Of a stretch of 64,000 nt of DNA, positions 44,218 to 52,519 are shown in pieces. The translations under genes were made by a program, and so were the position numbers. Under the pieces are notes generated by a model, which ran no database searches, was not told where the DNA came from, and worked only from the letters and a program-made list of their open reading frames with translations. How positions within the stretch are numbered: the stretch's first letter is position 1; each line of letters opens with the position of its first letter. The DNA lies in the NCBI GenBank assembly GCA_017746715.1, contig JAGHZQ010000084.1, positions 62,001-126,000 on the forward strand. The letters are read 5' to 3'. Source of the stretch: Cyanobacteria bacterium SBLK. Lineage in GTDB: Bacteria; Cyanobacteriota; Cyanobacteriia; Cyanobacteriales; Spirulinaceae.

Positions 44218-44273
44218 CTCATCCTTGTTTTCTCATCCTTGTTTTCTCATCCTTGTTTTCTCATCCTTGTTTT
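44218..44273. repeat. 4 x 14 bp tandem repeat
   Basis: CTCATCCTTGTTTT four times without a mismatch, flanked by further TTCTC-like bases. It ends about 125 bases before the MBL-fold gene. Confidence 0.95.
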
Positions 44274-44397
44274 CTCTATCGAACAAAATTTTCCACAAAA
44301 TTTCCCGAATGAGAAGCAAAAAAAAGTTGAGAAATTTGAAGGAAAGGCTATACTTTATGATAGCTGCTAACCCAAGGCTTAGACTCATCTAATTTTT

Positions 44398-45348
44398 ATG
44401 CCACCAGATACCCAGCCAGCAGCCGTTACCTTAGCAATGCCGAACACTGATATCCAGGAGGAAAGCCTTGCTGTGAGCTTTGATGTGCAGTTTTGGGGCG
44501 TTAGAGATCAAATCGCAACTCCAGGCAAGAATACCATCCGCTATGGCGGAAACACTTCTTGTGTAGAAATGCGCGTAGGAAAGCATAGCCTAATCTTCGA
44601 TGGCGGCACGGGATTGCGAATTTTGGGGAATCACCTCCTCAGCAAAATGCCCATAGAAGCCCATATTTTCTTCACCCACTGTCATTGGGATAGAATCCAA
44701 GGCTTTCCCTTCTTCGTTCCTGCTTTTATTCCTATCAATCACTTCCACATCTACGGTGCCACAGCTTCTAATGGTTCATCTTTTCAACAACGCCTGAGCA
44801 AGCAAATGCTTGGTCCCAACTTTCCCGTTCCCATTCAGGTCATGCAATCCAGACTGGATTTTTACGATCTGGCAGTTGAAGAAAAGCAATGTATCGGCAA
44901 TGATATTTTTGTTGAAAATATACTCCTCAATGATTATCATCGCTCGGTTGGTTATCGTATTACTTGTTCCAATAGATCGGTTGTCTATGCAACGAGTCCA
45001 GACTACTCTTTAGAGGCCTATTCTCTAGAGACCCCCAATCAAAGTGTGAAAAAGTTATTAAAACTCGCCGATCGCGCGGATTTATTGATTTTAGCTCCTC
45101 CTAAGGCCGTTTATAATACTGAGGGCAGAGCAGAAAGCGGAGATCAAACACTAAATTCGGAATTCGATAAGAATTGGAAGTTTTGTATTTCTCTCGCGAA
45201 GGAAGCTGGCGTTAAAGAAGTTATTGTTTCTTTGCACAGTCCCGATCATGACGATGATTACCTCGATAACATTGAAAAGAAACTCAAGTCGATTTTCCCC
45301 AAAGCCTCTTTAGCTAGCGAAGGCATGGTTGTTTCTCTTTCTGAATAG
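44398..45348 (+). CDS. MBL-fold metallo-hydrolase-like protein with altered metal motif
   Basis: 316 residues related to the PhnP/phosphoribosyl cyclic phosphodiesterase-like branch of the metallo-beta-lactamase fold. It has NTIRYGGNTSCVEMR (45-59), LIFDGGTG (65-72) and THCHWDRIQGFPFF (93-106). The classical HxHxDH is His94-x-His96-x-Asp98-Arg99, so the last His is Arg; I recall this in relatives from cyanobacteria. The later TDTEH-like site reads VVYATSPDYS, so the Asp and His expected there are also missing. Metal binding is probably reduced, and the protein could be a non-hydrolytic member. It has its own promoter region and no operon partner. Confidence 0.8.
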   Translation: MPPDTQPAAVTLAMPNTDIQEESLAVSFDVQFWGVRDQIATPGKNTIRYGGNTSCVEMRVGKHSLIFDGGTGLRILGNHLLSKMPIEAHIFFTHCHWDRIQGFPFFVPAFIPINHFHIYGATASNGSSFQQRLSKQMLGPNFPVPIQVMQSRLDFYDLAVEEKQCIGNDIFVENILLNDYHRSVGYRITCSNRSVVYATSPDYSLEAYSLETPNQSVKKLLKLADRADLLILAPPKAVYNTEGRAESGDQTLNSEFDKNWKFCISLAKEAGVKEVIVSLHSPDHDDDYLDNIEKKLKSIFPKASLASEGMVVSLSE

Positions 45349-45465
45349 TAATCATATTGTTGGCTCGAAGTAACACGGTAATGTATTTGTGGGGTCGAAG
45401 GAAAATTACTCGAACCCGCACCTCCTAATGTCATGTAGAGAGATCGCTCCCCTAAAGAAATCGTG

Positions 45466-47478
45466 CTATAGGTACGTAAAACTTTTTTGTAATGTGTCGA
45501 TACTGTATGGTAAAGCACCGCCAATAGCATTAACTGCTTCCAAAAACCGATCTCGATCTTCAGTATCAAATTTAGCATTGTTGAGCTTGTTGAGAGCTTG
45601 AACGACAGCAATGACTTCATGACTTTGCGAATCAATAATCGGTAGAGAGAGAATATTACGCGTTTTAAATCCTGTTTCTCGATCGACATGAGAGTTAAAA
45701 TAGGGGTTATGATGAGGATCGTTAACAATCGCAGGCTGACCCGTTTTTGCCACGTAACCCGCAATTCCCGTGTCAAGAGGAATTTCAATTTCGAGTCGTT
45801 TTCCATCCTGACCGAGTGCATTATCGGCTCGTAATGTTTGTTTGTCTCGGTTGACAATAAAAAGCGTGACGGTTTCTGCTTGCAAAATTTGAGCCATTTT
45901 CAAGACGATCGCCCCGCGTAAATTATCTAATTTATTTTTGAGCAGAGAATCTTGTACCATAAATTGATTCTGGTTAATCTTTATCAGATCTCGAGTTAAT
46001 TCTTCTAAGAATTGAATGAAGCGATCGACAGAAAACGCTGCAATTTTACGTTTCAGTTCGAGAGGATCGCTTTTTAGGTTTTGAGAAATAATAGAATGAC
46101 CTTGTTTGGCATAGACAATACTAGACTGAAGGACTAATCCCAAAGACTGTACGAGATCTAAAAATCGCTTTTCGTCCTCGCGATCGAAAGGTAAATCCCC
46201 TTTTTTATTCAAAACTTGTACGACAGCAAACACCTCATTTTGTTCGTTAAACATGGGCAAACAAATCAAATTTCGCGTGAGAAAACCCGTATCGCGATCG
46301 ATTTGCGGATTAAAACGAGAGTCGTTATAAGGATCGGGAATATTGACGCTTTTCCCTGTCATTGCAACGCTACCAGCAATCCCAGCATCAATGGGAATTT
46401 CAATACTAATTAATTCTCCATCTTTACCCCGAGCATTTTTAGACCAAAGTTTCTGATTTTCGCGATCGACCACAAAAAATGTCACTTGTTGCGCGTTCAA
46501 AATTTGGGCAATTTTTAGCGATAATGTTTGGATAATTAATTCTAATTTATTGCCCAAAGAATGACTTTCTAGAAGGTTCATCGTATTGAGCAATTGTGAA
46601 AATTCATTATTCAGTTTATCTAAAAATTTCGAGAACTGTTCTGTAGAAAGAGGACGAACGGTATTGGCAATCTCGCCAGTATCCATCTCTAAAATTGACG
46701 ATACTAAGCTGCTAATACTGCGAAGGAGTTCTCCTTTTGCTTGGGATAAACGCCCGTCATCTAAACTAATCACCGTATCGGCAAGTTCTAATACTCGGCT
46801 ATCATGAGTGACCAGTAATAGCGTTCCGCCTCGTTCTTTCACTAGGTTTTGCATCATGGATAAAACTTCTAAACTAGACGAGCGATCGAGGGCGGCGGTG
46901 GGTTCGTCTGCTAAGATTAATGAGGGTTGATTGACGAGAGCGCGAGCAACGGATACTCGTTGTTTCTGTCCACCCGATAAAGCATTAGGTTTATAATCGA
47001 TTCGATGTCCCAAACCTAATTTTGTGAGAATTTCAACGGCGATTTCTCGTTTTTGTCGCTTATAATTTCTGTTTCTCCGTTTTTTGCGATCGCCTAATTC
47101 GACGGCTAGCTCGACATTTTGCACGGCGGTTAAAGAATCGAATAAATTATGAGCTTGAAAAATGAAGCCAATTTTGCGCCGCACCTCGACTAATGCCAAT
47201 TCTGACAGGCCGACTAACTCGCGATCGAGGACTTTTAGACTTCCTTCCCGACCCGAGCGCAATGCCCCGATCAAGGTTAACAAAGTCGTCTTTCCCGAGC
47301 CGGAGGGACCTGTTAAAACGACGGTTTGCCCTTTGAATAAATCCAAATTAATATCGAAGAGAATTTGCTTGCGAATATCTCCCCGACCAAAATAATAATT
47401 CAAATGACGAATGCAAATTACAGAATCATTTGTCGTTTTAGGTTCTAGATTAGGGTTTGCAAGCAGGAGATCGGGCAT
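45466..47478 (-). CDS. DevA-type ABC exporter ATPase fused to two GAF domains
   Basis: 670 residues. The ABC domain (about 18-250) has Walker A GPSGSGKT (57-64), signature LSGGQ (167-171), Walker B LILADEP (Asp191, Glu192) and switch His225. Its details (GFIFQAHNLFDSLTAVQN) are those of the DevA/MacB-type exporter ATPases. Two GAF domains follow at about 305-455 and 515-660, each after a helical linker. GAF-A has the NK..F..EDE pattern (Asn-Lys 424-425), GAF-B NK..F..EDR (630-631). These GAFs resemble those of the cyclase at 0-2.6 kb, so a cyclic nucleotide may control the transporter. It sits upstream of a permease gene pair but 413 bases from it, on the same strand as the nearer one. Confidence 0.9.
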   Translation of the reverse strand: MPDLLLANPNLEPKTTNDSVICIRHLNYYFGRGDIRKQILFDINLDLFKGQTVVLTGPSGSGKTTLLTLIGALRSGREGSLKVLDRELVGLSELALVEVRRKIGFIFQAHNLFDSLTAVQNVELAVELGDRKKRRNRNYKRQKREIAVEILTKLGLGHRIDYKPNALSGGQKQRVSVARALVNQPSLILADEPTAALDRSSSLEVLSMMQNLVKERGGTLLLVTHDSRVLELADTVISLDDGRLSQAKGELLRSISSLVSSILEMDTGEIANTVRPLSTEQFSKFLDKLNNEFSQLLNTMNLLESHSLGNKLELIIQTLSLKIAQILNAQQVTFFVVDRENQKLWSKNARGKDGELISIEIPIDAGIAGSVAMTGKSVNIPDPYNDSRFNPQIDRDTGFLTRNLICLPMFNEQNEVFAVVQVLNKKGDLPFDREDEKRFLDLVQSLGLVLQSSIVYAKQGHSIISQNLKSDPLELKRKIAAFSVDRFIQFLEELTRDLIKINQNQFMVQDSLLKNKLDNLRGAIVLKMAQILQAETVTLFIVNRDKQTLRADNALGQDGKRLEIEIPLDTGIAGYVAKTGQPAIVNDPHHNPYFNSHVDRETGFKTRNILSLPIIDSQSHEVIAVVQALNKLNNAKFDTEDRDRFLEAVNAIGGALPYSIDTLQKSFTYL

Positions 47479-47891
47479 GGCTGTAGGAAAATAAACAAAA
47501 ACTTATGATGCGACTGAAATTGTGATATAAAGCTCTAAATTGGGATATCTTAGCGATCAAGATATTGACTTACGGGACGCTATGCGATCGCACTACAAGG
47601 GTTTTGCAATTCTTAAATATAGTATACGACTGCGACGGTAGTTACGCTTCCGGTTGCAGGGGGTGTAGCGGTTTCTGCTGTGGTGGGGTATGGCGTTTAC
47701 AAGGGAGTGCAATGAGTAAGGCATGAGAATTACTTGCATTTTGTAACAATATAGAATCGTAAATTTGACCTATTTTTTTCGAGAAGTTTATAGTAGAAAA
47801 TTTTGTTACTCTGACACATCAAGGCAAATCCAAACAAGCATTGGCTAACAAAACTTTATCGCGATCGAGTGCAGTATAATAGAGTAATTGA
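47479..47891. other. 413-base gap between the GAF-ABC ATPase and the DevC-type gene
   Basis: No complete gene. It contains a 30-codon coding-like remnant at 47623-47715 (entered separately). The AT-rich DNA from 47760 shows no clear promoter or terminator. The part next to 47478 should hold the ATPase promoter. Confidence 0.6.
47623..47715 (+). pseudogene. Possible gene remnant, Gly/Val/Ala-rich tail
   Basis: An open stretch of 30 codons ending in TGA and beginning right after a TAG, with no ATG. It reads as a hydrophobic small-residue sequence (LPVAGGVAVSAVVGYGVYKG). The local base use differs from the AT-rich sides. It may be the end of a lost membrane or toxin-like protein, or chance. The family is not recognised. 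Confidence 0.3.
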
Positions 47892-49061
47892 TTACTGGAA
47901 TCCTTCAGCCGGATCGACTTCTTGAACTTTCAACATAGAGATTAACCCTGAAATCGAACACATAATTACAGTAATCAGCAACATATTTACGGCTCTCAGT
48001 AGAGTCATTTGGAAGACTAAACCCGTGAGACCTCCGAGCAAGCGATATAAACTCATTGAGATTAACAAACCCGGCACAAAACCTAATCCTGTTAAGATTA
48101 TCACCTCCTGTAAAACGATAACCAAGAGATAACGATTGGGATAGCCCATTGCTCGCAAAGTCGAATATTCTGGCCAATGGTCGGAGATGTCGGTCGATAG
48201 GACTTGATAAACCAAACTAATTCCAACCACAAAACTCATGCTGGCAAGCATATTAAAAACAAAGCCGACACTGGTTGTTTTTTGCCAATAATCTAATTCT
48301 CGTTGGATAAAGTCTTCTTTGGATAAGATCGTCACATCGTCGGGTAATATTTGACGTAATTGGTCAACTAAAGCAGAAATATCGCTATCGGGTTTGACCT
48401 TGACTACACCAATATCGACATCTTGCAAAATTCGACGGGCAAGCGTTGGATTGGAAAGAGAAAAATAACTGAGAAAATTGCGATCGCTCATCATAAAGTT
48501 ACCGTCTCCTGCAACGATCTCGCTACCCAAGCTAAAAGTTCCGACAATCTGAGTTTGACGATTGCCTAATTCGCTTTTAACTCCTGCATCGATGGGTCCT
48601 ACTGAAGATTTTGAAAAGCGATCGACGATAACAGTATTGGGGAGTTGCAAGATTTTCCGATATCGATCCACCTCGGGCAGTAAAAAGAGCGGATCTTGTA
48701 GATTAAAAGCCAGAACTCTGACTACACCATACTCATTGGTTTCTGCATTTTTCCATTCAGCAATGCGAATATAGAGCGGAAAAGTCGTTTTTACACCCCT
48801 GACCCCCTGAATGCGATCGAGCCACCGTCGGGGGAATTTTTTCGTGCTTCTCATGAAGTAGCGGAGTTTGTGGGTGATAATAATTTCGCCATTGAGATGC
48901 TCGATCAGTTGCACTTGACTATCGTAGAGTGCATTTTCAAAACCCTTGAACGCGAACATCAAAAATACGGCAAAAGTAACCCCTGAAATTGCCGTGAGAA
49001 AACGGCGGGGTGAATGGGTCAGATTCAGCCAAGCTAAGGGAGTAACCTTAGAAAAAAACAT
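47892..49061 (-). CDS. DevC-type ABC exporter permease (FtsX/MacB fold)
   Basis: 389 residues from the ATG at 49061 (an upstream TTG adds six). It has the FtsX-like build: one N-terminal membrane helix (FLTAISGVTFAVFLMFAF), a large extracytoplasmic domain (about 50-255), and three C-terminal helices (MLASMSFVVGISLVYQVLS, YLLVIVLQEVIILTGLGFV, LLITVIMCSISGLISML). WPEYSTLRAMGYPNRYLL before the third helix is the conserved coupling region. DevBCA exporters move glycolipids or other compounds through a TolC channel. The GAF-fused ATPase on the same strand downstream is its likely motor. No DevB adaptor gene is in the window. Confidence 0.9.
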   Translation of the reverse strand: MFFSKVTPLAWLNLTHSPRRFLTAISGVTFAVFLMFAFKGFENALYDSQVQLIEHLNGEIIITHKLRYFMRSTKKFPRRWLDRIQGVRGVKTTFPLYIRIAEWKNAETNEYGVVRVLAFNLQDPLFLLPEVDRYRKILQLPNTVIVDRFSKSSVGPIDAGVKSELGNRQTQIVGTFSLGSEIVAGDGNFMMSDRNFLSYFSLSNPTLARRILQDVDIGVVKVKPDSDISALVDQLRQILPDDVTILSKEDFIQRELDYWQKTTSVGFVFNMLASMSFVVGISLVYQVLSTDISDHWPEYSTLRAMGYPNRYLLVIVLQEVIILTGLGFVPGLLISMSLYRLLGGLTGLVFQMTLLRAVNMLLITVIMCSISGLISMLKVQEVDPAEGFQ

Positions 49062-49141
49062 GAGTTCAAAATAATACAATCTGATTCAACGATCGAGCAA
49101 TTTGAGATAAGATACACCAGTCGCAATTTTAACTTTTCAAG

Positions 49142-50281
49142 ATGGAAAACGTTCCTGTAGCGTGGCTCAATTTACTCCATAATCAATCTCGATTCTTGGC
49201 AGCGATCGCGGGAGTAGGTTGTTCTGTAACGCTTGTTTTTGTCAACCTCGGTACTTTGGGAGCAATGGAAAATGCTGCTCTTGCATTTTACCGCCAACTG
49301 AATACCGATGTCTATTTACTCTCTGCAAAAAGCAAAGATCCAACAGTTCCTACTGTTTTTTCCATTCGACACTTATCTCGGCTCGAGGGGTTAGCAGAAG
49401 TTAAACGAGTCATGCCATTGTATTCGGGTCAAACCCAATGGAAAAATGCTGTAACGGGTAATGGTCGTCAGATTCAAGTCTATGGATTCGATCTGAAGAG
49501 GGCAGCATTTTTTCGAGAGTTATCTCCTGAAGTTATTACTCGTTTGCAACCTCCCGATACGGTTCTCTTCGATCGCCGTTCTCATCGCGAATACGGACCT
49601 CGAGAAGTTGGGATTGTTAGTAAACTCGGCGAGAAAACCGTGGAAATTATCGGTTTATTTTCCTTGGGTAATAGCTTTGAATACGATGGTACGATTCTCT
49701 TAAGCGATCAAAACTTTCAACGTTTATTTTTGCATTCTCTTAATTTAGTGAGTGAAGGTTTAATCCAACTCGAAGAAGGAGTCGATGCCGATCGCTTTGT
49801 TCGCGATCTGAATCAAACCCTGTCCCCCGATGTTATTGCCTTAACGCGACAGGAAATTATGGAACGAGAGAAAAATTACTGGCTTTATGAGTCCGCATTT
49901 GGCACAATTTTTCAAGCGGGAGCAGCGATCGCGTTAATTGTCGGCGTTGCCATTCTTTATCAAGTCCTCTCAAATGATATCACCTCTCATTTACCCGAAT
50001 ATGCTTTTCTTAAAGCAATGGGCTATCATAAACGCTACATTTTATTTGTCGTTCTACAAGAAGCAACGATTCTCGCTTGTTTGGGATATATTCCCGGATT
50101 TTTTATGTCGTGGGGATTTTATCAAGTTATATTTTTAGCGACAGGTCTTCCTTTCTATATGGAAGTTCAAAGAGCAATTTTCATCTTTTGCTTGACTATT
50201 GTGATGTGTTTGACTTCGGGGGCGATCGTCGTCAATAAAGCAACGCGACTCGATCCAGCAGATGTGTTATCTAGCAGTTAA
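49142..50281 (+). CDS. DevC-type ABC exporter permease, second paralogue
   Basis: 379 residues, same fold and helix order as the neighbour on the other strand: N-terminal helix (FLAAIAGVGCSVTLVFVNLG), periplasmic domain, and C-terminal helices (AAIALIVGVAILYQVLS, LFVVLQEATILACLGYIPG, IFCLTIVMCLTSGAIV), with LPEYAFLKAMGYHKRYIL as the coupling stretch. The two are divergent with 80 bases between starts and clearly related but well diverged. They may form a heterodimer with one shared ATPase, or serve two transporters. Its end meets the desaturase gene tail to tail, overlapping by four bases. Confidence 0.88.
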   Translation: MENVPVAWLNLLHNQSRFLAAIAGVGCSVTLVFVNLGTLGAMENAALAFYRQLNTDVYLLSAKSKDPTVPTVFSIRHLSRLEGLAEVKRVMPLYSGQTQWKNAVTGNGRQIQVYGFDLKRAAFFRELSPEVITRLQPPDTVLFDRRSHREYGPREVGIVSKLGEKTVEIIGLFSLGNSFEYDGTILLSDQNFQRLFLHSLNLVSEGLIQLEEGVDADRFVRDLNQTLSPDVIALTRQEIMEREKNYWLYESAFGTIFQAGAAIALIVGVAILYQVLSNDITSHLPEYAFLKAMGYHKRYILFVVLQEATILACLGYIPGFFMSWGFYQVIFLATGLPFYMEVQRAIFIFCLTIVMCLTSGAIVVNKATRLDPADVLSSS

Positions 50282-51699
50282 ATTTCTAGCTTCTCTGTTT
50301 CCAAATTTTCTGCCAATTCTTCTGGAGGGAGGCTCATTTTTGTAATATGTCTTTGAAAAGATTTCTGGACTTCAATATAGGTTGTTGCAATATAAGGAAC
50401 ACCATGCTTATGACAGATGCTCTTAACAATCGGCGCAATTTTTTTCAACAAACGGGGCTTAAAAGTTGGGAATAAATGATGTTCGATATGGTAGTTAAAA
50501 TAACCATAATTAAATTCAATAAATGAGAGTATCCAGTTAGTTGGATACCAGTCTCCTGATGTTTTGACTTGGGTTTTAGCCCAAGAAAATTGATGATGAT
50601 AACCATTGATATCTTCATTTAAAGCTAAAACATGATGAGTTTCTTCATGATTATTGTATAATAATAAAAATGCTGAGTAAGAGAAAGAGATTGAAAATAT
50701 AGAAAATAGTATCATCCCATGAGAAAAACCGTGTAAATACATAGAATAACCAACCAAACAAAATACAATTAATTTAGCTAAAATATGTCCGAAAATTTCA
50801 TATCGATGGCGCAGAAATTCTGGATTTTGAATCAACCATACTGTACTCATAAAGAAAGCACGAAAATGATACATTATTAGCCCTAGCCAAAAACTTATAT
50901 GTTGATGTCCGTGATAGTTCTGATATTTTACATATTGATGAATACGTAGAGGGGCATACTGATTCGTTTGATGATCGATGGATGAATGAGGTTGATTGTG
51001 ATGAGTTTGATGAATGATTTGCCATTCTAACCATGAAAAGCCACTTAAATCCATAAAATGCAGTGACAAAAAGTTTAATAACTTATTTTTTGTAAAGCCA
51101 AAATGTGCCACTATGTGGGAGACCCCCGCACACGCACAAACCATCTGAAATCCCAGCAATATTGCTGTGAAGATTGAGCCTTGAATCCAAGTTAAATATG
51201 ATAAAATGAGAAATAGTATTCCATAATAGAGGAGATATAAAATCCCCTCAGATGTAGAATAATGAATTGATTCATTGTTTTCTTGTAAATATTCTTTGAC
51301 CTTGGTTTTTAACTCCAACCAAAATTCATCTTTGTCGATCTCTTGATAAACGATTCGATCTAAATATCGACCGTCGCTTTCTTTGTGCAAAAAATCCCGA
51401 TTTACATCTAGAAATCCTATTAATTTTATATGATTTTTCTTCAAAAAATCTTCACTTTTTATGAGTTCTTCTACATTGGTGTTGATATGTGCGGATGAGA
51501 ATAGACCACTACAGTCCGTCCCTAAATTTCCTCTAAATGTGTCTCCAAAAGGGTGGCGATCGATGAAATCGGTGATATCGTAAACAATACCGTTAATGGC
51601 AATCCAAGCATCCGAGTAACTGGAATGCTTTTTTAGTTCTTTATAACTAATCAATTTATTTTTAGGCAAATAACATTCTTCTAGTTTGTTCTTGCTCAT
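50278..51699 (-). CDS. Cytochrome b5-fused fatty acid desaturase
   Basis: 473 residues. The N-terminal cytochrome b5 domain (about 15-98) has heme ligand His49 (RHPFGD) and probably His71 (SSAHIN). The desaturase domain has three His boxes: HIVAH (195-199), HQTHH (230-234) and HIEHH (404-408), with hydrophobic segments at about 155-195 and 305-350. Fused b5 and this spacing are typical of front-end desaturases (delta-5, -6 or sphingolipid delta-8), but these usually carry QxxHH as the third box; here it is HxxHH. The fusion is uncommon in cyanobacteria, whose usual desaturases use ferredoxin. Substrate unknown. The neighbours do not suggest a pathway. Confidence 0.88.
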   Translation of the reverse strand: MSKNKLEECYLPKNKLISYKELKKHSSYSDAWIAINGIVYDITDFIDRHPFGDTFRGNLGTDCSGLFSSAHINTNVEELIKSEDFLKKNHIKLIGFLDVNRDFLHKESDGRYLDRIVYQEIDKDEFWLELKTKVKEYLQENNESIHYSTSEGILYLLYYGILFLILSYLTWIQGSIFTAILLGFQMVCACAGVSHIVAHFGFTKNKLLNFLSLHFMDLSGFSWLEWQIIHQTHHNQPHSSIDHQTNQYAPLRIHQYVKYQNYHGHQHISFWLGLIMYHFRAFFMSTVWLIQNPEFLRHRYEIFGHILAKLIVFCLVGYSMYLHGFSHGMILFSIFSISFSYSAFLLLYNNHEETHHVLALNEDINGYHHQFSWAKTQVKTSGDWYPTNWILSFIEFNYGYFNYHIEHHLFPTFKPRLLKKIAPIVKSICHKHGVPYIATTYIEVQKSFQRHITKMSLPPEELAENLETEKLEI

Positions 51700-51875
51700 G
51701 ATTGCGATCCTTGATTGCGCTTTTATGCCTATTCAAAAATATAACATTGTTTTTTTTGATGTCAAGATTTGCGATCGCAAGGATTGTCCTGTATCTCTCT
51801 AGAAATTAGCATTACTAATGAATAAAAGACATTTGTTACCTTGCAATTGGTAAAATAAATGCTCTTTTCAGAATC

Positions 51876-52484
51876 CTATAAGAGAGCCACAATAAATTCT
51901 TGTAATGCGGACAACGCGGAATCATTTATCTCGTGAGCCATTGGGAATTCCCGGTATTGTATTGAGACTCCTCGTGCGGTTAAAGTTTTTTTAACGTCGC
52001 GGGCAGCTTGTATGGGAACGACGGGATCGAACTCTCCATGTACGATTAAGGTAGGTGGTGATGTTGTGTCAGCCTGGGGAATCGCGTGAAAATAACCGCT
52101 AAAGCTACATAATCCCGAAAAGGGTAGCTCAAAACCGACATCTAATGTCATGGCTCCTCCTTGGGAAAAGCCAAAGAGAACGGTGCGATCGAGAGGGATT
52201 TGAGTTTGTTCGGGAAGCGATCGCAGCCAAGTCAACAACAATTCTCGACTTTCCGTTAATCCTTCGCGTTTTTCGCTTTCGAGAGCATACCACGCCCGAC
52301 CCCAAGGAATTTGAAAATGAGGAAAAGGGGCATTGGGAAAGATAAACTGGTATTCAGGCAGATCGAGAAGATTAACCAAACCTGCCAGATCGTCCGAGTT
52401 TGCACCCCAACCATGCAGCATCACCAAAAGACGGGTTGGAGTTTGGTCATTGCGAGGCGGAATAGAACGACTTTCTAAAGACAT
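51876..52484 (-). CDS. Alpha/beta-hydrolase, phospholipase/carboxylesterase family
   Basis: 202 residues of the esterase family that includes YpfH and acyl-protein thioesterase-like enzymes. The catalytic triad is visible: Ser in FGFSQGGAM, Asp in HGEFDPVVP and His in PMAHEI. MLHGWGANSDDL is the oxyanion-hole region. No signal peptide, so it is probably cytosolic. It should cleave short-chain esters or acyl groups; the real substrate is not known. It follows the GNAT gene on the same strand after 35 bases. Confidence 0.88.
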   Translation of the reverse strand: MSLESRSIPPRNDQTPTRLLVMLHGWGANSDDLAGLVNLLDLPEYQFIFPNAPFPHFQIPWGRAWYALESEKREGLTESRELLLTWLRSLPEQTQIPLDRTVLFGFSQGGAMTLDVGFELPFSGLCSFSGYFHAIPQADTTSPPTLIVHGEFDPVVPIQAARDVKKTLTARGVSIQYREFPMAHEINDSALSALQEFIVALL

Positions 52485-52519
52485 GAAAATAAGGAATGGG
52501 TAATTGAGAGAATCTATCG

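Larger units (their letters stand above)
43500..44397. other. 900-base gene-free stretch rich in short tandem duplications
   Basis: No supported gene. A weak hairpin with TTTTT (about 43515-43554) may end ppa transcription. The stretch holds several tandem or near-tandem copies of 11-17 bases (listed separately) and no tRNA fold that I can see. A 69-codon frame without ATG (43959-44166) is the only open frame of note. The last 60 bases should hold the promoter of the MBL-fold gene. It may encode an untranslated RNA, but nothing in the sequence shows this. Confidence 0.6.

Noticed and set aside
44674..44716. Calling the MBL-fold gene a pseudogene because of H-C-H-W-D-R
   Set aside because: The frame is complete and the Arg seems shared with cyanobacterial relatives, so it was kept as a CDS with altered sites.
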